Notes: generated by a model not told the origin, from the letters alone. Numbered from the stretch's first letter, positions 1-8,482 are shown. The stretch: 64,000 bases of DNA from Sulfitobacter sp. THAF37 (GCF_009363555.1 NZ_CP045372.1:3049501-3113500); one strand, 5' to 3'. A program made the numbers and translations.

Positions 1-300
1 GGGCTGAGCCGACTGAGCCTCGCCGCGGTGCCGGATTTCCCCGCGCTGAACCACCCGCTGCTGGCACCGCTGCGCGGTCGCGTGCTGGACCGCGCCGGGG
101 CCGCCGGACTGATCCGGTTCAAATCCGCCTTCGCGCCAAGCTGGTCGCCGCGCTATGCCGCTGCCCCCGGCCGCGCCGGACTGGCGCTGGCCCTGGCCGA
201 CATCGCCCGCGAGGTGCATCATCCATACGCGCTGCGGCATGGAAACCTGTTTCATGAACAAGATGAAGAATATGAACTTGCCCCCCGACGGGCTGCGTGA
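1..300 (+). CDS. Phosphatidylglycerol lysyltransferase-like (MprF/DUF2156) C-terminus, partial
   Basis: The reading frame is open from base 1 and stops at 298-300, so only the last 99 residues are present and the start lies outside the window. The end contains a run like FKSAFAPSWSPRYAAAPG followed by an amphipathic stretch (LALALADIAREVHHP). This is the typical C-terminus of the DUF2156 aminoacyltransferase domain of MprF-like proteins, which transfer an amino acid from aminoacyl-tRNA to phosphatidylglycerol on the cytoplasmic side of the membrane. The membrane flippase part cannot be judged. The family call is from pattern recognition of this short segment only. Which amino acid is transferred is unknown. 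Confidence 0.6.
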   Translation, partial: GLSRLSLAAVPDFPALNHPLLAPLRGRVLDRAGAAGLIRFKSAFAPSWSPRYAAAPGRAGLALALADIAREVHHPYALRHGNLFHEQDEEYELAPRRAA

Positions 301-332
301 AATAGGCAGATCACCACGCGCGGAGTATACCA

Positions 333-1349
333 ATGTCCAATGCACTGACCGATCTTCTGGCCGAAAAGGGCTATCTGCTGGCCGACGGGGCCACCGGCAC
401 CAACCTGTTCAACATGGGGCTGATGTCCGGCGACGCGCCCGAGATGTGGAACGTGGAACAGCCCGAGAAGATCATCAAGCTCTACCGGGGGGCGGTGGAC
501 AGCGGCAGCGACCTGTTCCTGACCAACAGCTTCGGCGCCAATGCCTCGCGGCTGAAACTGCACGGGGCGCAGGATCGTGTGCACGAACTGGCGCGCGTGT
601 CCGCCGAACTGGCACGCGAGGTGGCCGACACCGCCGGGCGCAAGGTGATCGTCGCGGGCTCGGTCGGCCCGACGGGCGACATCATGGAGCCTGTCGGCAC
701 GCTCAGCCATGCCGAGGCGGTGGAGATGTTCCACGAGGCTGCGGACGGGCTCAAGACCGGCGGCGTCGACATCGGCTGGCTGGAGACCATCAGCGCGCCC
801 GAGGAATACAAGGCCGCCGCCGAAGGCTTCGCACGCGCGGGCCTGCCCTGGTGCGGCACCATGAGCTTTGACACCGCCGGGCGCACGATGATGGGCCTGA
901 CCTCGGAAGGCATGGTGGACATGGTCGAAGGTCTGGACGAACGGCCGCTCGCCTTTGGCGCCAACTGCGGCACGGGCGCGTCCGACCTGCTGCGCACCGT
1001 ACTGGGGTTCACATCAAAGAACCCCTCCCTGCCTGTCATCTCCAAGGGCAACGCCGGTATTCCCAAGTACCACGACGGCCATATCCACTATGACGGCACG
1101 CCCGAACTGATGGGCAAATATGCGGTCATGGCGCGCAACTGCGGGGCCACGATCATCGGCGGCTGCTGCGGCACCATGCCGGAGCATCTGGTGGCGATGC
1201 GCGCCGCACTGGACAGCCAACCCAAAGGCGATGCGCCGACGCTGGACGAGATTACTTCAGTCCTCGGGCCGTTTTCCTCCGACAGCGACGGCACCGGCGA
1301 TGAAGCCCCGGCCAAGCGCGAACGGCGCGGCGGACGGCGGCGCGGCTGA
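333..1349 (+). CDS. bmt: Betaine--homocysteine S-methyltransferase-type protein (Zn-dependent homocysteine methyltransferase)
   Basis: A 338-residue cytosolic protein of the homocysteine S-methyltransferase (Pfam S-methyl_trans) family. The N-terminal LADGATGTNLF is the family's first beta-strand motif. The Zn/thiolate ligands are visible as Cys212 (GANCGTGASD) and the Cys278-Cys279 pair (IIGGCCGTMPEH). Length matches the single-domain family, with a short Arg/Gly-rich tail. A GGAG ribosome-binding site lies 7-8 nt before the ATG. The neighbourhood includes a corrinoid-binding protein (2739-3440) and a DUF1638 protein (4352-5047). In roseobacters such genes take part in B12-dependent methionine formation, so the methyl donor may be a methyl-corrinoid rather than betaine directly. 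The homocysteine role is well supported; the donor is inferred. Confidence 0.85.
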   Translation: MSNALTDLLAEKGYLLADGATGTNLFNMGLMSGDAPEMWNVEQPEKIIKLYRGAVDSGSDLFLTNSFGANASRLKLHGAQDRVHELARVSAELAREVADTAGRKVIVAGSVGPTGDIMEPVGTLSHAEAVEMFHEAADGLKTGGVDIGWLETISAPEEYKAAAEGFARAGLPWCGTMSFDTAGRTMMGLTSEGMVDMVEGLDERPLAFGANCGTGASDLLRTVLGFTSKNPSLPVISKGNAGIPKYHDGHIHYDGTPELMGKYAVMARNCGATIIGGCCGTMPEHLVAMRAALDSQPKGDAPTLDEITSVLGPFSSDSDGTGDEAPAKRERRGGRRRG

Positions 1350-1446
1350 AACCTGCCGGGCCGCAGGAACGGGTTCCGGGCCAGGAAATCCCCTGTCGAT
1401 CCTGATGTGCACCCGGCCAACGCCGCGCGGCGTTTGGCAGAAGAGG

Positions 1447-2529
1447 TCAGAACAGCGACAACTGGGCCGTCTCCTTGACCGGCGGGCGGAACAGGTCGCA
1501 GCGCATGGGCGGCGCGCGCAGCCCAAGGCCCAGCCGTTTTACAGCCACGTCGAAACGCCGCGCGATGATCTCGGCATAGGGTCCCTCCCCCCGCATCCGG
1601 CGATGCCATGTGGCATCGTATTCCTTGCCGCCATGCATCTCGCGCAGGCGGGCCATGATCCGCTCTGACCGATCTGGGTAATGGCGGGCAAGCCAGTCCT
1701 GCACCAGCGGCGACACCTCGCGCGGCAGACGCAGCATGATCCAGCTGGCATGGCGCGCACCGGCGTCGCGCCCCGCCTTGAGAATGTCCTCCAGCTCGGG
1801 GTCCGTCAGCGCGGGGATCAGGGGCGCGGCCATGATGCGCACCGGCACCCCCGCGCCCGACAACGCCCGCACCACCTGCAACCGCCGCGCCGGGGCCGGC
1901 GCGCGCGGCTCCATCAACCGGCTGAGCCTGGCATCCAGGGTGGTGACTGAAATGCCCACCCGCACCAGACCGCGCCGCGCCATATCGGCCAGAATGTCGA
2001 TGTCGCGTTCGATCAGCGCGCCCTTGGTCACGATGGCAACCGGGTGGCCTGTCTCCGACAGCACCTGCAGGCAGGCGCGCATGATCTCATGCGCGCGCTC
2101 GATCGGTTGATAGGGGTCGGTGTTGGTCCCGATGGCGATCGGGGCCACCCGGTAGGATTTCGCGGCCAGCTCGCGCTTCAGCACCTCCGGCGCATCGGGG
2201 CGCGCCACCAGCCGGGTTTCGAAGTCCAGCCCCGGTGAGAGCCCGAGATAGGCGTGACTGGGCCGCGCGAAGCAGTAGACGCAACCGTGTTCGCACCCCC
2301 GGTAAGGGTTGATCGAGCGGTCGAAGGGCAGATCGGGCGAGCTGTTGTAGGTGATGACCTTGCGCGGCACCTCGATGGCGGTCTGGGTGCGCAGGACCGG
2401 CAGGTCGTCATCGGGCGTCCAGCCATCATCGACCTGCACCCTTTCGTGCCGTTCGAACCGACCGGCGTTGTTGCTGCCCGCCGCGCGCCCGACCACCTTG
2501 AATCGCCGATCTTCCCTGTCCATGCCCAA
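1447..2529 (-). CDS. PA0069-family radical SAM protein (SplB-related)
   Basis: A 360-residue protein with the cluster-binding motif at Cys79-Cys83-Cys86 (CEHGCVYC, a CX3CX2C spacing) in the context NPYRGCEHGCVYCFARP, characteristic of the COG1533 / PA0069 family related to spore photoproduct lyase. The motif ligates a [4Fe-4S] cluster that cleaves S-adenosylmethionine. The substrate of this family is not established. The start codon at 2529 lies only 5 bp from a GAAC-N7-GAAC LexA-type box (2535-2549), which suggests SOS control and hence a DNA-damage link. The gene converges on bmt with about 100 bp between the two stops. Family assignment is secure; function is inferred. Confidence 0.85.
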   Translation of the reverse strand: MGMDREDRRFKVVGRAAGSNNAGRFERHERVQVDDGWTPDDDLPVLRTQTAIEVPRKVITYNSSPDLPFDRSINPYRGCEHGCVYCFARPSHAYLGLSPGLDFETRLVARPDAPEVLKRELAAKSYRVAPIAIGTNTDPYQPIERAHEIMRACLQVLSETGHPVAIVTKGALIERDIDILADMARRGLVRVGISVTTLDARLSRLMEPRAPAPARRLQVVRALSGAGVPVRIMAAPLIPALTDPELEDILKAGRDAGARHASWIMLRLPREVSPLVQDWLARHYPDRSERIMARLREMHGGKEYDATWHRRMRGEGPYAEIIARRFDVAVKRLGLGLRAPPMRCDLFRPPVKETAQLSLF

Positions 2530-2534
2530 AACTA

Positions 2535-2549
2535 GAACAAAATGAGAAC
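2535..2549 (-). promoter_or_regulatory. Candidate LexA (SOS) box
   Basis: GAACAAAATGAGAAC is an exact GAAC-N7-GAAC direct repeat, the reverse complement of GTTC-N7-GTTC, which is the LexA recognition form in alphaproteobacteria. It lies 5 bp from the radical SAM start codon, where repressor binding would block transcription or initiation. The site is seen directly; binding is inferred. Confidence 0.65.
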
Positions 2550-2738
2550 AGCGACAACCGAAATAGATCGCATTGAAAGCGTCAACGCCTTGTCTCCTCG
2601 GCTAAAAAAAGCGTAGTCTCATACCGATGGCGTCGCGCTTTACGCGGCCCATGTCGCAATTCGCTCTTCCGAGGGCGCGAAATCGTGACATGTAGGCAAA
2701 AGCGCACCGCGCCTGCAAAGACGGCAGAAGGGACCACC

Positions 2739-3440
2739 ATGTCTGACGATGAAGAAATCATCCTCTCCGAACTCGATGACGAAGAGCTTGTGCAACAGAT
2801 GTTCGACGACCTTTACGACGGTCTCAAGGAAGAGATCGAAGAGGGCGTAAACATCCTGCTGGAACGCAAGTGGGAGCCTTATGAAATTCTGACCAAGGCG
2901 CTTGTCGGCGGCATGACCATCGTCGGTGCGGATTTCCGCGACGGGATCCTGTTCGTCCCCGAGGTGCTGCTGGCCGCCAACGCCATGAAGGGCGGCATGG
3001 CCATCCTGAAGCCGCTTCTGGCCGAAACCGGTGCCCCCACCATCGGCAAGATGGTCATCGGCACGGTGAAAGGCGACATTCACGACATCGGCAAGAACCT
3101 CGTCGGCATGATGATGGAAGGTGCCGGTTTCGAGATCGTGGACCTTGGCATCAACAACCCGGTGGAAAACTATCTCGAAGCGATCGAGAAGGAAAAGGCC
3201 GACATCCTGGGGATGTCCGCGCTGCTGACCACGACGATGCCCTACATGAAAGTCGTGATCGACACGATGGTCGAACAGGGCATCCGCGACGACTACATCA
3301 TCCTCGTGGGCGGCGCGCCGCTGAACGAGGAATTCGGCAAGGCCATCGGCGCAGACGCCTATTGCCGCGATGCCGCCGTGGCCGTGGAAACCGCAAAGGA
3401 ATGGATGCACCGCAAACACAACAGGGCTGCGTCCGCCTGA
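2739..3440 (+). CDS. Corrinoid (cobalamin)-binding methyltransferase protein
   Basis: A 233-residue protein of the MtbC/MetH-B12-domain family. An N-terminal four-helix cap with a strongly acidic start (MSDDEEIILSELDDEE) precedes a Rossmann-like B12-binding domain. The axial-ligand motif is DIHDIG, with His115 in a DxHxxG pattern, and later SALLTTTM and VGGAPLN carry the usual S-L and GG corrinoid contacts. The chosen ATG has an AGAAGG ribosome-binding site 7 nt upstream; an upstream in-frame start would lack one. It carries the methyl group between a donor protein and a homocysteine methyltransferase such as the neighbouring bmt product. The methyl-tetrahydrofolate and reactivation partners are not in this window. 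Confidence 0.85.
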   Translation: MSDDEEIILSELDDEELVQQMFDDLYDGLKEEIEEGVNILLERKWEPYEILTKALVGGMTIVGADFRDGILFVPEVLLAANAMKGGMAILKPLLAETGAPTIGKMVIGTVKGDIHDIGKNLVGMMMEGAGFEIVDLGINNPVENYLEAIEKEKADILGMSALLTTTMPYMKVVIDTMVEQGIRDDYIILVGGAPLNEEFGKAIGADAYCRDAAVAVETAKEWMHRKHNRAASA

Positions 3441-3470
3441 TCGCCGCCCCGCGCGATAGCATTGAACGGC

Positions 3471-3503
3471 AAAGCCCTCGAATCAACTTCGGGGGCTTTT
3501 TCG
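3471..3503 (+). terminator. Rho-independent terminator of the corrinoid protein gene
   Basis: AAAGCCCTCGAA pairs with TTCGGGGGCTTT (one G-U pair) around a short loop and is followed by TTTTT. It sits about 30 bp after the stop codon of the corrinoid protein gene. Confidence 0.8.
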
Positions 3504-3601
3504 CGTCTGCCCGAATTGCAAACCATGGGTAGGCTCCCTGCGCGCAGGGTCTTTTTCCGGGGCCGGACAGGTCATATCTTGATACCTGAAAGAGAGGACC
3601 G

Positions 3602-3787
3602 ATGCCCCCTGAACGACTTGCCCTGATCCTTGTTGCCGTGATCGTTGCCGCGGCTGTCACCGTCTGGCTGGCCCATTTCGCGGCCTCGGCGCTGAGCGTG
3701 CCACCGGCGGCGACGGCGCTGGTCCCGGTGATCGTCATGGCCCTGGTGCTGGTCCGGCTTCTGCGCGGACGGACCAGCGGGAAATAG
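3602..3787 (+). CDS. Small two-helix membrane protein, unknown
   Basis: A 61-residue hydrophobic protein with two predicted membrane segments, about residues 6-26 and 37-53, and a short Arg/Lys-rich C-terminus (RLLRGRTSGK) likely in the cytoplasm. The ATG is preceded by GAGAGG at 5-6 nt spacing, which supports real translation despite the small size. It stands alone between a terminator and a convergent gene. No family was recognised. Confidence 0.55.
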   Translation: MPPERLALILVAVIVAAAVTVWLAHFAASALSVPPAATALVPVIVMALVLVRLLRGRTSGK

Positions 3788-3789
3788 GG

Positions 3790-4281
3790 TCAGGCCCTGC
3801 CGCGTGTCAGCCAGACCATTACCGCGACCATGACCACGCCATAAAGGACGTGCCCCACCAGTGCGACCCAAGCGATCCCGGTGAAGTTCAGAAAGAACGG
3901 CAGGCCCGCAATGGCAGTGATCCCACCAATCGCAAACACCCACAGCCCAAAACCGTAGACCGCCGCGGGCACGATCCACGGCAGGCCGTGGCCGACAATC
4001 CGGGTCCAGACCGGCCTGAAGATAAACAACCATCCCACCGGATAGCCGATCAGCCCGACGAGATAGAAATGCATGAAGTAGCCCGCGAAATCTCCGTTCG
4101 GCAGCCCAAGGGTGCCGAACAGGCTTTTGGCCAGCCCGTGCGGTGACAGATTGGCGAACCCCAAGCCAGGGCTGACAATCTGCCCCCAAAGGTCAAAAGC
4201 CATCGTCGCGAAGCAGCCCGATATGAACATCAGCCCGAGCGTGGCCGTGTTGACACCCGGTTTGTCTGAGTAAGCCGTCAT
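3790..4281 (-). CDS. Uncharacterised integral membrane protein (possible DUF2938-like)
   Basis: A 163-residue protein with about four membrane-spanning stretches (for example near residues 13-33, 60-85, 97-120 and 130-155) and a conserved-looking centre, YFMHFYLVGLIGYPVGWLF. The open frame extends far upstream, but the ATG at 4281 was chosen because the protein becomes membrane-like from there and the upstream part overlaps the divergent DUF1638 gene and its promoter. An AGGGA lies 11 nt upstream. It resembles DUF2938-type membrane proteins, but this is not certain. It is divergently transcribed from the DUF1638 gene. Function unknown. Confidence 0.6.
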   Translation of the reverse strand: MTAYSDKPGVNTATLGLMFISGCFATMAFDLWGQIVSPGLGFANLSPHGLAKSLFGTLGLPNGDFAGYFMHFYLVGLIGYPVGWLFIFRPVWTRIVGHGLPWIVPAAVYGFGLWVFAIGGITAIAGLPFFLNFTGIAWVALVGHVLYGVVMVAVMVWLTRGRA

Positions 4282-4351
4282 CTGTGTTTGATCCCTGTCT
4301 GAAATGTCGTATCTGACAGATCGAGCTACGCACCTTCCGTGGCACCATGCA

Positions 4352-5047
4352 ATGATGCCGACAGACCTACACGCATTGGTTAGAATTGTGACAGAGCACG
4401 CGCCGCCCCAGCCCGACCTCGACCAGCTGACCGAAACAGGCCTGCGGGCCAAGGGCGCGGGGTCGATCCTGCTGATCGCCTGCGGCGCATTGGCACGAGA
4501 GATTCTGGACCTGAAAGCTGCCAACGGCTGGACGCATCTGGACCTGACCTGCCTGCCCGCGAAATATCACCTCTACCCCGAAAAGATCACCGCAGCGGTG
4601 CAGGATGCCGTGAAGAAGCACCGCGCCGATTACGACGACATCTTTGTCGTCTACGCGGATTGCGGCACCGGCGGGCAATTGCAGCAGGCCTGCGACGCGC
4701 TGGGGGTCAAGATGGTCGCGGGCCCGCATTGCTACAGCTTCTTCGAAGGCAATGACGCCTTTGCCGCGAAGGCGGAGGAGGAATTTACCGCCTTCTACCT
4801 CACCGATTTCCTAGTGCGGCAGTTCGACGCCTTCATCGTGAAACCGATGGGGCTGGACAGGCATCCCGAGCTGCGGGACATGTATTTCGGCAATTACGAC
4901 AAACTGGTCTATCAGGCGCAGACCGATGACCCGGAGTTGACGGAAAAGGCCCGCGCCTGCGCCGAGACGCTGGGGCTGGCGTTCGAGCGGCGCTACACCG
5001 GGTATGGCGATCTGAAAACCGCGCTGGCCGATCTTTCGCGGCCATGA
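4352..5047 (+). CDS. DUF1638 domain-containing protein
   Basis: A cytosolic protein of about 231 residues with DUF1638 hallmarks: ILLIACGALAREIL, a following HLDLTCLPA segment, IFVVYADCGTGG and GPHCYSFFEG. Conserved cysteines in these motifs could bind metal or a thiol. The start is uncertain: tandem ATG codons at 4352 and 4355 are used here, with an upstream ATG at 4304 and a GTG at 4389 as alternatives. Known DUF1638 genes often sit beside corrinoid methyltransferase genes, as here (bmt and the corrinoid protein are within 2 kb), so a role in corrinoid-dependent methyl transfer or reactivation is likely but unproven. Confidence 0.8.
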   Translation: MMPTDLHALVRIVTEHAPPQPDLDQLTETGLRAKGAGSILLIACGALAREILDLKAANGWTHLDLTCLPAKYHLYPEKITAAVQDAVKKHRADYDDIFVVYADCGTGGQLQQACDALGVKMVAGPHCYSFFEGNDAFAAKAEEEFTAFYLTDFLVRQFDAFIVKPMGLDRHPELRDMYFGNYDKLVYQAQTDDPELTEKARACAETLGLAFERRYTGYGDLKTALADLSRP

Positions 5048-5175
5048 CCGCGGCGGTCTGAAAAGCACGGACCGCCAGAGCGTTCCCTTCGCGTCGAAGC
5101 CGCAGAGGCCCGCTTACCGGCAAAGTCGCCCCGCCCACCGAATGCGCCAGCCTGACGGCGTGAACCGCACCGCGC

Positions 5176-5586
5176 TCAAGTGGTCTGGGCAGCGGTCTCT
5201 CTGATCCGCTCGATCATCGCGCGCAACCCGTTTGAACGCTGCGCGGACAGGTGATCGTTCAGCCCCAGACGGCCCATTTCCGCCCGCGCATCGACCGCGA
5301 CGACCTCGTCCGGGGTCAGACCATTGTAGAGCACCCGCAGCACCGCGATCAGACCCGAGACGATCATCGCATCGCTGGCCCCGTCGAAATGCAACCTGCC
5401 GTCGTCGAACTGGGCGTGCAGCCAGACCTGGCTGGCGCATCCGTCCACCTTGGTCGCGGGCACGCGCAGCGCCTCTTCCAGCGGGTCCATCGCCTTGCCC
5501 AGGTCGATCACGTGGCGATAGCGGTCTTCCCAGTCGTCCAGAAACTCGAAATCCTCGACAAGTTCTTCGAAAGCGGCGGTGGCCAT
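5176..5586 (-). CDS. sufE: SufE family cysteine desulfuration protein
   Basis: A 136-residue protein, the normal length for SufE. The persulfide-accepting cysteine is Cys50 in KVDGCASQVW, matching the GCxSQVW signature. SufE accepts sulfane sulfur from the SufS cysteine desulfurase and passes it to the SufBCD scaffold for Fe-S cluster assembly in the cytosol. The ATG at 5586 was chosen because MATAAFEELVEDF begins the conserved helix and AGGGG lies 8 nt upstream. Other Suf-type genes (sufT, an A-type carrier) occur elsewhere in the window (36.5-37.3 kb), so it is not in a suf operon. Confidence 0.92.
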   Translation of the reverse strand: MATAAFEELVEDFEFLDDWEDRYRHVIDLGKAMDPLEEALRVPATKVDGCASQVWLHAQFDDGRLHFDGASDAMIVSGLIAVLRVLYNGLTPDEVVAVDARAEMGRLGLNDHLSAQRSNGLRAMIERIRETAAQTT

Positions 5587-5708
5587 GGAGGGGTCCCCTG
5601 TATTGCGGTTTCGCCAGAGGTAAGCAGCGCCCCGGCAAAGGTCCACCCCCTTCCCAAGGAGTGTCGAATAGGCTAGTCAAAGATCAAGAAAACACCCGAG
5701 GCAGCACA

Positions 5709-6230
5709 ATGCGCAAGACCCTGACCCTATTCGCGGCTCTCACCCTTACCCTGTCGGCCTGCGGGGCGATCCGGGACAGCCGGGTCAATCCGTTCAACTG
5801 GTTCGGTCAGTCCCGGTCGGTGGCCACCACAGCGCCGGAGCAGACCAATCCGCTGATCCCGCGCCGCAACGGGTTCTTTTCGCGCGCGGGTGCGGCGGAC
5901 GCCGTGTACCTGGGCCGCCCGTTCGAGCAGGTCACAAACCTGACGGTCGAACGGGTTCCGGGCGGTGCCATCATACGCGCGACCGGCCTTGCGGCGCGAC
6001 AAGGCATCTATGCCGTGCAGCTTACCCCCGCCAACGAGGACGAAGAACCGGTGAACGGCGTGCTGACCTACCGTCTGGAAGGGGTGCGGCCAAAGGCGAA
6101 CACGCCTGTCGGCACCGTGCCCACGCGCGAGGTCACAGCGGGCCGCAAGCTGACCGATCAGCAGTTGCGTGACGTCAACGTGATCCGGGTGGAGGGCGCG
6201 CTGAACGCCCAGGAGACACGCCGCCGCTGA
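5709..6230 (+). CDS. Putative lipoprotein, unknown
   Basis: A 173-residue protein with a type II signal peptide: Lys-containing n-region, hydrophobic run TLFAALTLTL, and lipobox LSAC with the acylated Cys18. After processing it would be membrane-anchored in the periplasm. The mature part begins with NPFNWFG, followed by a Pro/Thr/Gln-rich stretch and a short beta-rich domain (TNLTVERVPGGAIIRATG). The longer upstream open frame was rejected because only this ATG gives a signal peptide. Similar roseobacter lipoproteins exist, but no function is known to me. Confidence 0.8.
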   Translation: MRKTLTLFAALTLTLSACGAIRDSRVNPFNWFGQSRSVATTAPEQTNPLIPRRNGFFSRAGAADAVYLGRPFEQVTNLTVERVPGGAIIRATGLAARQGIYAVQLTPANEDEEPVNGVLTYRLEGVRPKANTPVGTVPTREVTAGRKLTDQQLRDVNVIRVEGALNAQETRRR

Positions 6231-6293
6231 CAAGGCATCAGCGAAGGCGACATTTCAAATCGTTACAGGACGTTCTTTATCCTGCCGCCACAG

Positions 6294-6641
6294 TCAGGCT
6301 GCGGCGGTGACGATGATTTCCACGGTGAAGTCCGCACGGGCGAGTTTCGCTTCGCCGCAGGCCCGCGCGGGCGCGTGACCTTCGGGCACCCAGGCATCCC
6401 AGACGCCGTTCATCTCTTCGAAATCCGACATGTCCGCCAGCCAGATCACGGCCTGAAGGATCCGCGACTTGTCCGACCCGGCCTCGGCCAACAGCTTGTC
6501 GATGCTGTCCAGGCAATCCTGCGTCTGCTGGGCGACGCTCGCCCCCGGCGTGCCCACCTGACCCGCCAGGTAGATGGTGCCGTTATGGGTAACGATCTGG
6601 CTCATCCGGGTGTTGGTGTGCTTGCGGGTGATTTCAGACAT
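6294..6641 (-). CDS. RidA/YjgF family protein
   Basis: A 115-residue protein with the RidA fold signature: IVTHNGTIYLAGQVG, the central QTQDCLDSIDKLLAEAGSDKS helix, and C-terminal GEAKLARADFTVEIIVTAA. RidA enzymes hydrolyse reactive enamine/imine intermediates from PLP enzymes. The conserved arginine of the catalytic RidA subfamily (IPxxxRPA) is not obvious; the corresponding segment reads GHAPARACGEAKL, in which an Arg is present, so activity is plausible. The ATG at 6641 has an AAGGAG site 7 nt upstream. It follows rnd on the same strand, separated by 26 bp, so the two may be cotranscribed. Confidence 0.85.
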   Translation of the reverse strand: MSEITRKHTNTRMSQIVTHNGTIYLAGQVGTPGASVAQQTQDCLDSIDKLLAEAGSDKSRILQAVIWLADMSDFEEMNGVWDAWVPEGHAPARACGEAKLARADFTVEIIVTAAA

Positions 6642-6667
6642 TCTTTTCTCCTTCAAGGGTTTGCATG

Positions 6668-7825
6668 TCAAACTTCGACCACTTTGACGTCGTTGCCACG
6701 GGCGGTGAGCGCGATTTCACCGTCACACAGGCGCAGCGCGTCGTTGCCGAAAACCTCGCGCCGCCAGCCGCTGAGGGCGGGCACATCGCGCAGCCCCGCC
6801 GCGATCCCGTCGAGGTCCGAGGCCGGTGCGATCAGCTTGGCGGCGACACCCGCCTTTTCCGTCTTGGCCTTGAGAAGCACGCGCAACAGGTCGGCCAACG
6901 CCGGGTTCACCTGCAGCTTGTCGCGGCTGCGGTCGGGCTGCGGCATGTCGGCGGGCTTGCAGGCGACGCCCGCGCGCACCGCCGCCAGGATGCCGTCCGC
7001 GATGTCGCCGCGCCGCGCCTCGCGCAACAGCAGCCTGGCACGACCCAGCTCCTCCGGAGTGGAGGGTTTGAGGCTGGACAATTCGATCAGCGCATCGTCC
7101 TTGTAGACCCGGTTGCGCGGCACGTTGCGGCTTTGGGCGTAGTCTTCGCGGAAGGCGGCCAGTTCCCGCACGATGGCCAGGAACTTGGGCGAGGACGTCC
7201 GGGTCTTGACCCGCTTCCAGGCGTCGCGGGGCCGGGTGATGTAGGTCTCGGGGTTGGTCAGTGTCTCCAGCTCTTCGCTGACCCAGCGTTCGCGGCCGCT
7301 TTCCTCCAGCTTGTCGCGCAGGAATTCGTAGATCTGGCGCAGGTGGGTCACATCGGCCAGCGCGTATTTCTTCTGATCGTCGCTCAGCGGTCGGCGGGAC
7401 CAGTCGGTAAAGCGCGAAGTCTTGTCCACGCCGGTATGGCAGATCTTGCGCACCAGGGTCTCGTATCCCACCTGTTCGCCGAACCCGCAGACCATTGCGG
7501 CGACCTGGGTGTCGAACAGCGGTTCGGGAAACACCTGCGCATCGACATAGAAGATTTCCAGGTCCTGCCGGGCCGCGTGAAACACCTTGACCACCGATGT
7601 ATCGCGAAACAGCTCGTAAAGCGGGTCGAGCGAGATGCCGTCGGCCAGCGGATCGACCAGCACGGCGTTGCTGTCATCCTTGCCCGGCATCGCCAGCTGC
7701 ACGAGACACAGCTTGGAGTAATAGGTACGTTCGCGCAGGAATTCCGTATCGACGGTGACATAGGGGTGTGCAGCGGCCTCGGTGCAGAAGGCGGCCAGAT
7801 CGGCGGTACTGGTGATCGTTTTCAT
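6668..7825 (-). CDS. rnd: Ribonuclease D
   Basis: A 385-residue DEDDy 3'-5' exonuclease. Metal-binding residues are visible: Asp26 and Glu28 (VDTEF), Asp88 (HAARQDLEIF), and the Tyr154/Asp158 pair (YALADVTHL). A C-terminal HRDC domain follows (about residues 205-290, with PRNRVYKDDALIEL). RNase D trims tRNA 3' ends and other stable RNAs. Length and domain order are normal. It lies between purN and ridA on the minus strand. Confidence 0.95.
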   Translation of the reverse strand: MKTITSTADLAAFCTEAAAHPYVTVDTEFLRERTYYSKLCLVQLAMPGKDDSNAVLVDPLADGISLDPLYELFRDTSVVKVFHAARQDLEIFYVDAQVFPEPLFDTQVAAMVCGFGEQVGYETLVRKICHTGVDKTSRFTDWSRRPLSDDQKKYALADVTHLRQIYEFLRDKLEESGRERWVSEELETLTNPETYITRPRDAWKRVKTRTSSPKFLAIVRELAAFREDYAQSRNVPRNRVYKDDALIELSSLKPSTPEELGRARLLLREARRGDIADGILAAVRAGVACKPADMPQPDRSRDKLQVNPALADLLRVLLKAKTEKAGVAAKLIAPASDLDGIAAGLRDVPALSGWRREVFGNDALRLCDGEIALTARGNDVKVVEV

Positions 7826-7885
7826 GAAGTCACTTCTGAGATGCTGGTCCGCTTACAGCTACAGCATGTCCGCCCTCTTTGCCAG

Positions 7886-8482
7886 TCACCCCGTCAGGTC
7901 GATCCGGCGACGGTCCCCGGCGGCAAAGCGGCGCAGCACGGCGGGGTACAGCCGGTGTTCCTGCTCCAGCACACGGGCGGCCAGGGTTTCGGGTGTATCG
8001 TCCGGCGCCACGGCGATGCGCGCCTGTCCCAGAATCGGACCATCGTCCAGCGCCGCTGTCACTTCGTGGACGGTGCAGCCATGTTCGGCATCCCCCGCCT
8101 CCAGCGCGCGGGCGTGGGTATGCAGGCCCTTGTACTTGGGCAAAAGCGACGGATGGATGTTGATCATCCGCCCGGCCCAGGCATCGGTGAACCCTGCCGT
8201 CAGCTTGCGCATGAATCCCGCCAGGCAGATGATCTCCGGTGCATGGGGGGCTAGGGCAGCGGTCACAGCCGCCTCGAACCCCGCGCGATCGGCTCCGAAG
8301 GGACGGTGATCGACCACCTCGGTCGCGATCCCCTGCCCCGCCGCCCAGGCGATGCAGCCCGCGTCGGCGTTGTTCGACAGCACCACGGCGGGCCGCGCGG
8401 GGTGGTCCCCCGTCATGTCCGCCACCAGCGCGCGCATGTTCGACCCGCCGCCGGACGCAAAGATCGCCACCCGTCTGATCAA
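7886..8482 (-). CDS. purN: Phosphoribosylglycinamide formyltransferase
   Basis: A 198-residue GAR transformylase, the usual length. N-terminal [12 protein letters not shown] binds the phosphoribosyl group; [16 protein letters not shown] carries the catalytic His and Asn; TAALDDGPI holds the catalytic Asp. It transfers a formyl group from 10-formyltetrahydrofolate to GAR, the third step of purine synthesis. Its ATG overlaps the purM stop by 4 bp (ATGA), so translation is coupled to purM. Confidence 0.96.
   Translation of the reverse strand: MIRRVAIFASGGGSNMRALVADMTGDHPARPAVVLSNNADAGCIAWAAGQGIATEVVDHRPFGADRAGFEAAVTAALAPHAPEIICLAGFMRKLTAGFTDAWAGRMINIHPSLLPKYKGLHTHARALEAGDAEHGCTVHEVTAALDDGPILGQARIAVAPDDTPETLAARVLEQEHRLYPAVLRRFAAGDRRRIDLTG

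Noticed and set aside
1350..1446. Terminator between bmt and the radical SAM gene
   Set aside because: Only short inverted segments (GGAACGGGTTCC) without T-runs; not convincing.
2550..2738. Riboswitch (SAM or cobalamin) upstream of the corrinoid protein
   Set aside because: No recognisable aptamer core: no B12-box-like GCCACTG and no SAM-II pseudoknot pattern in the 190-bp leader. Covariance-model search would be decisive.
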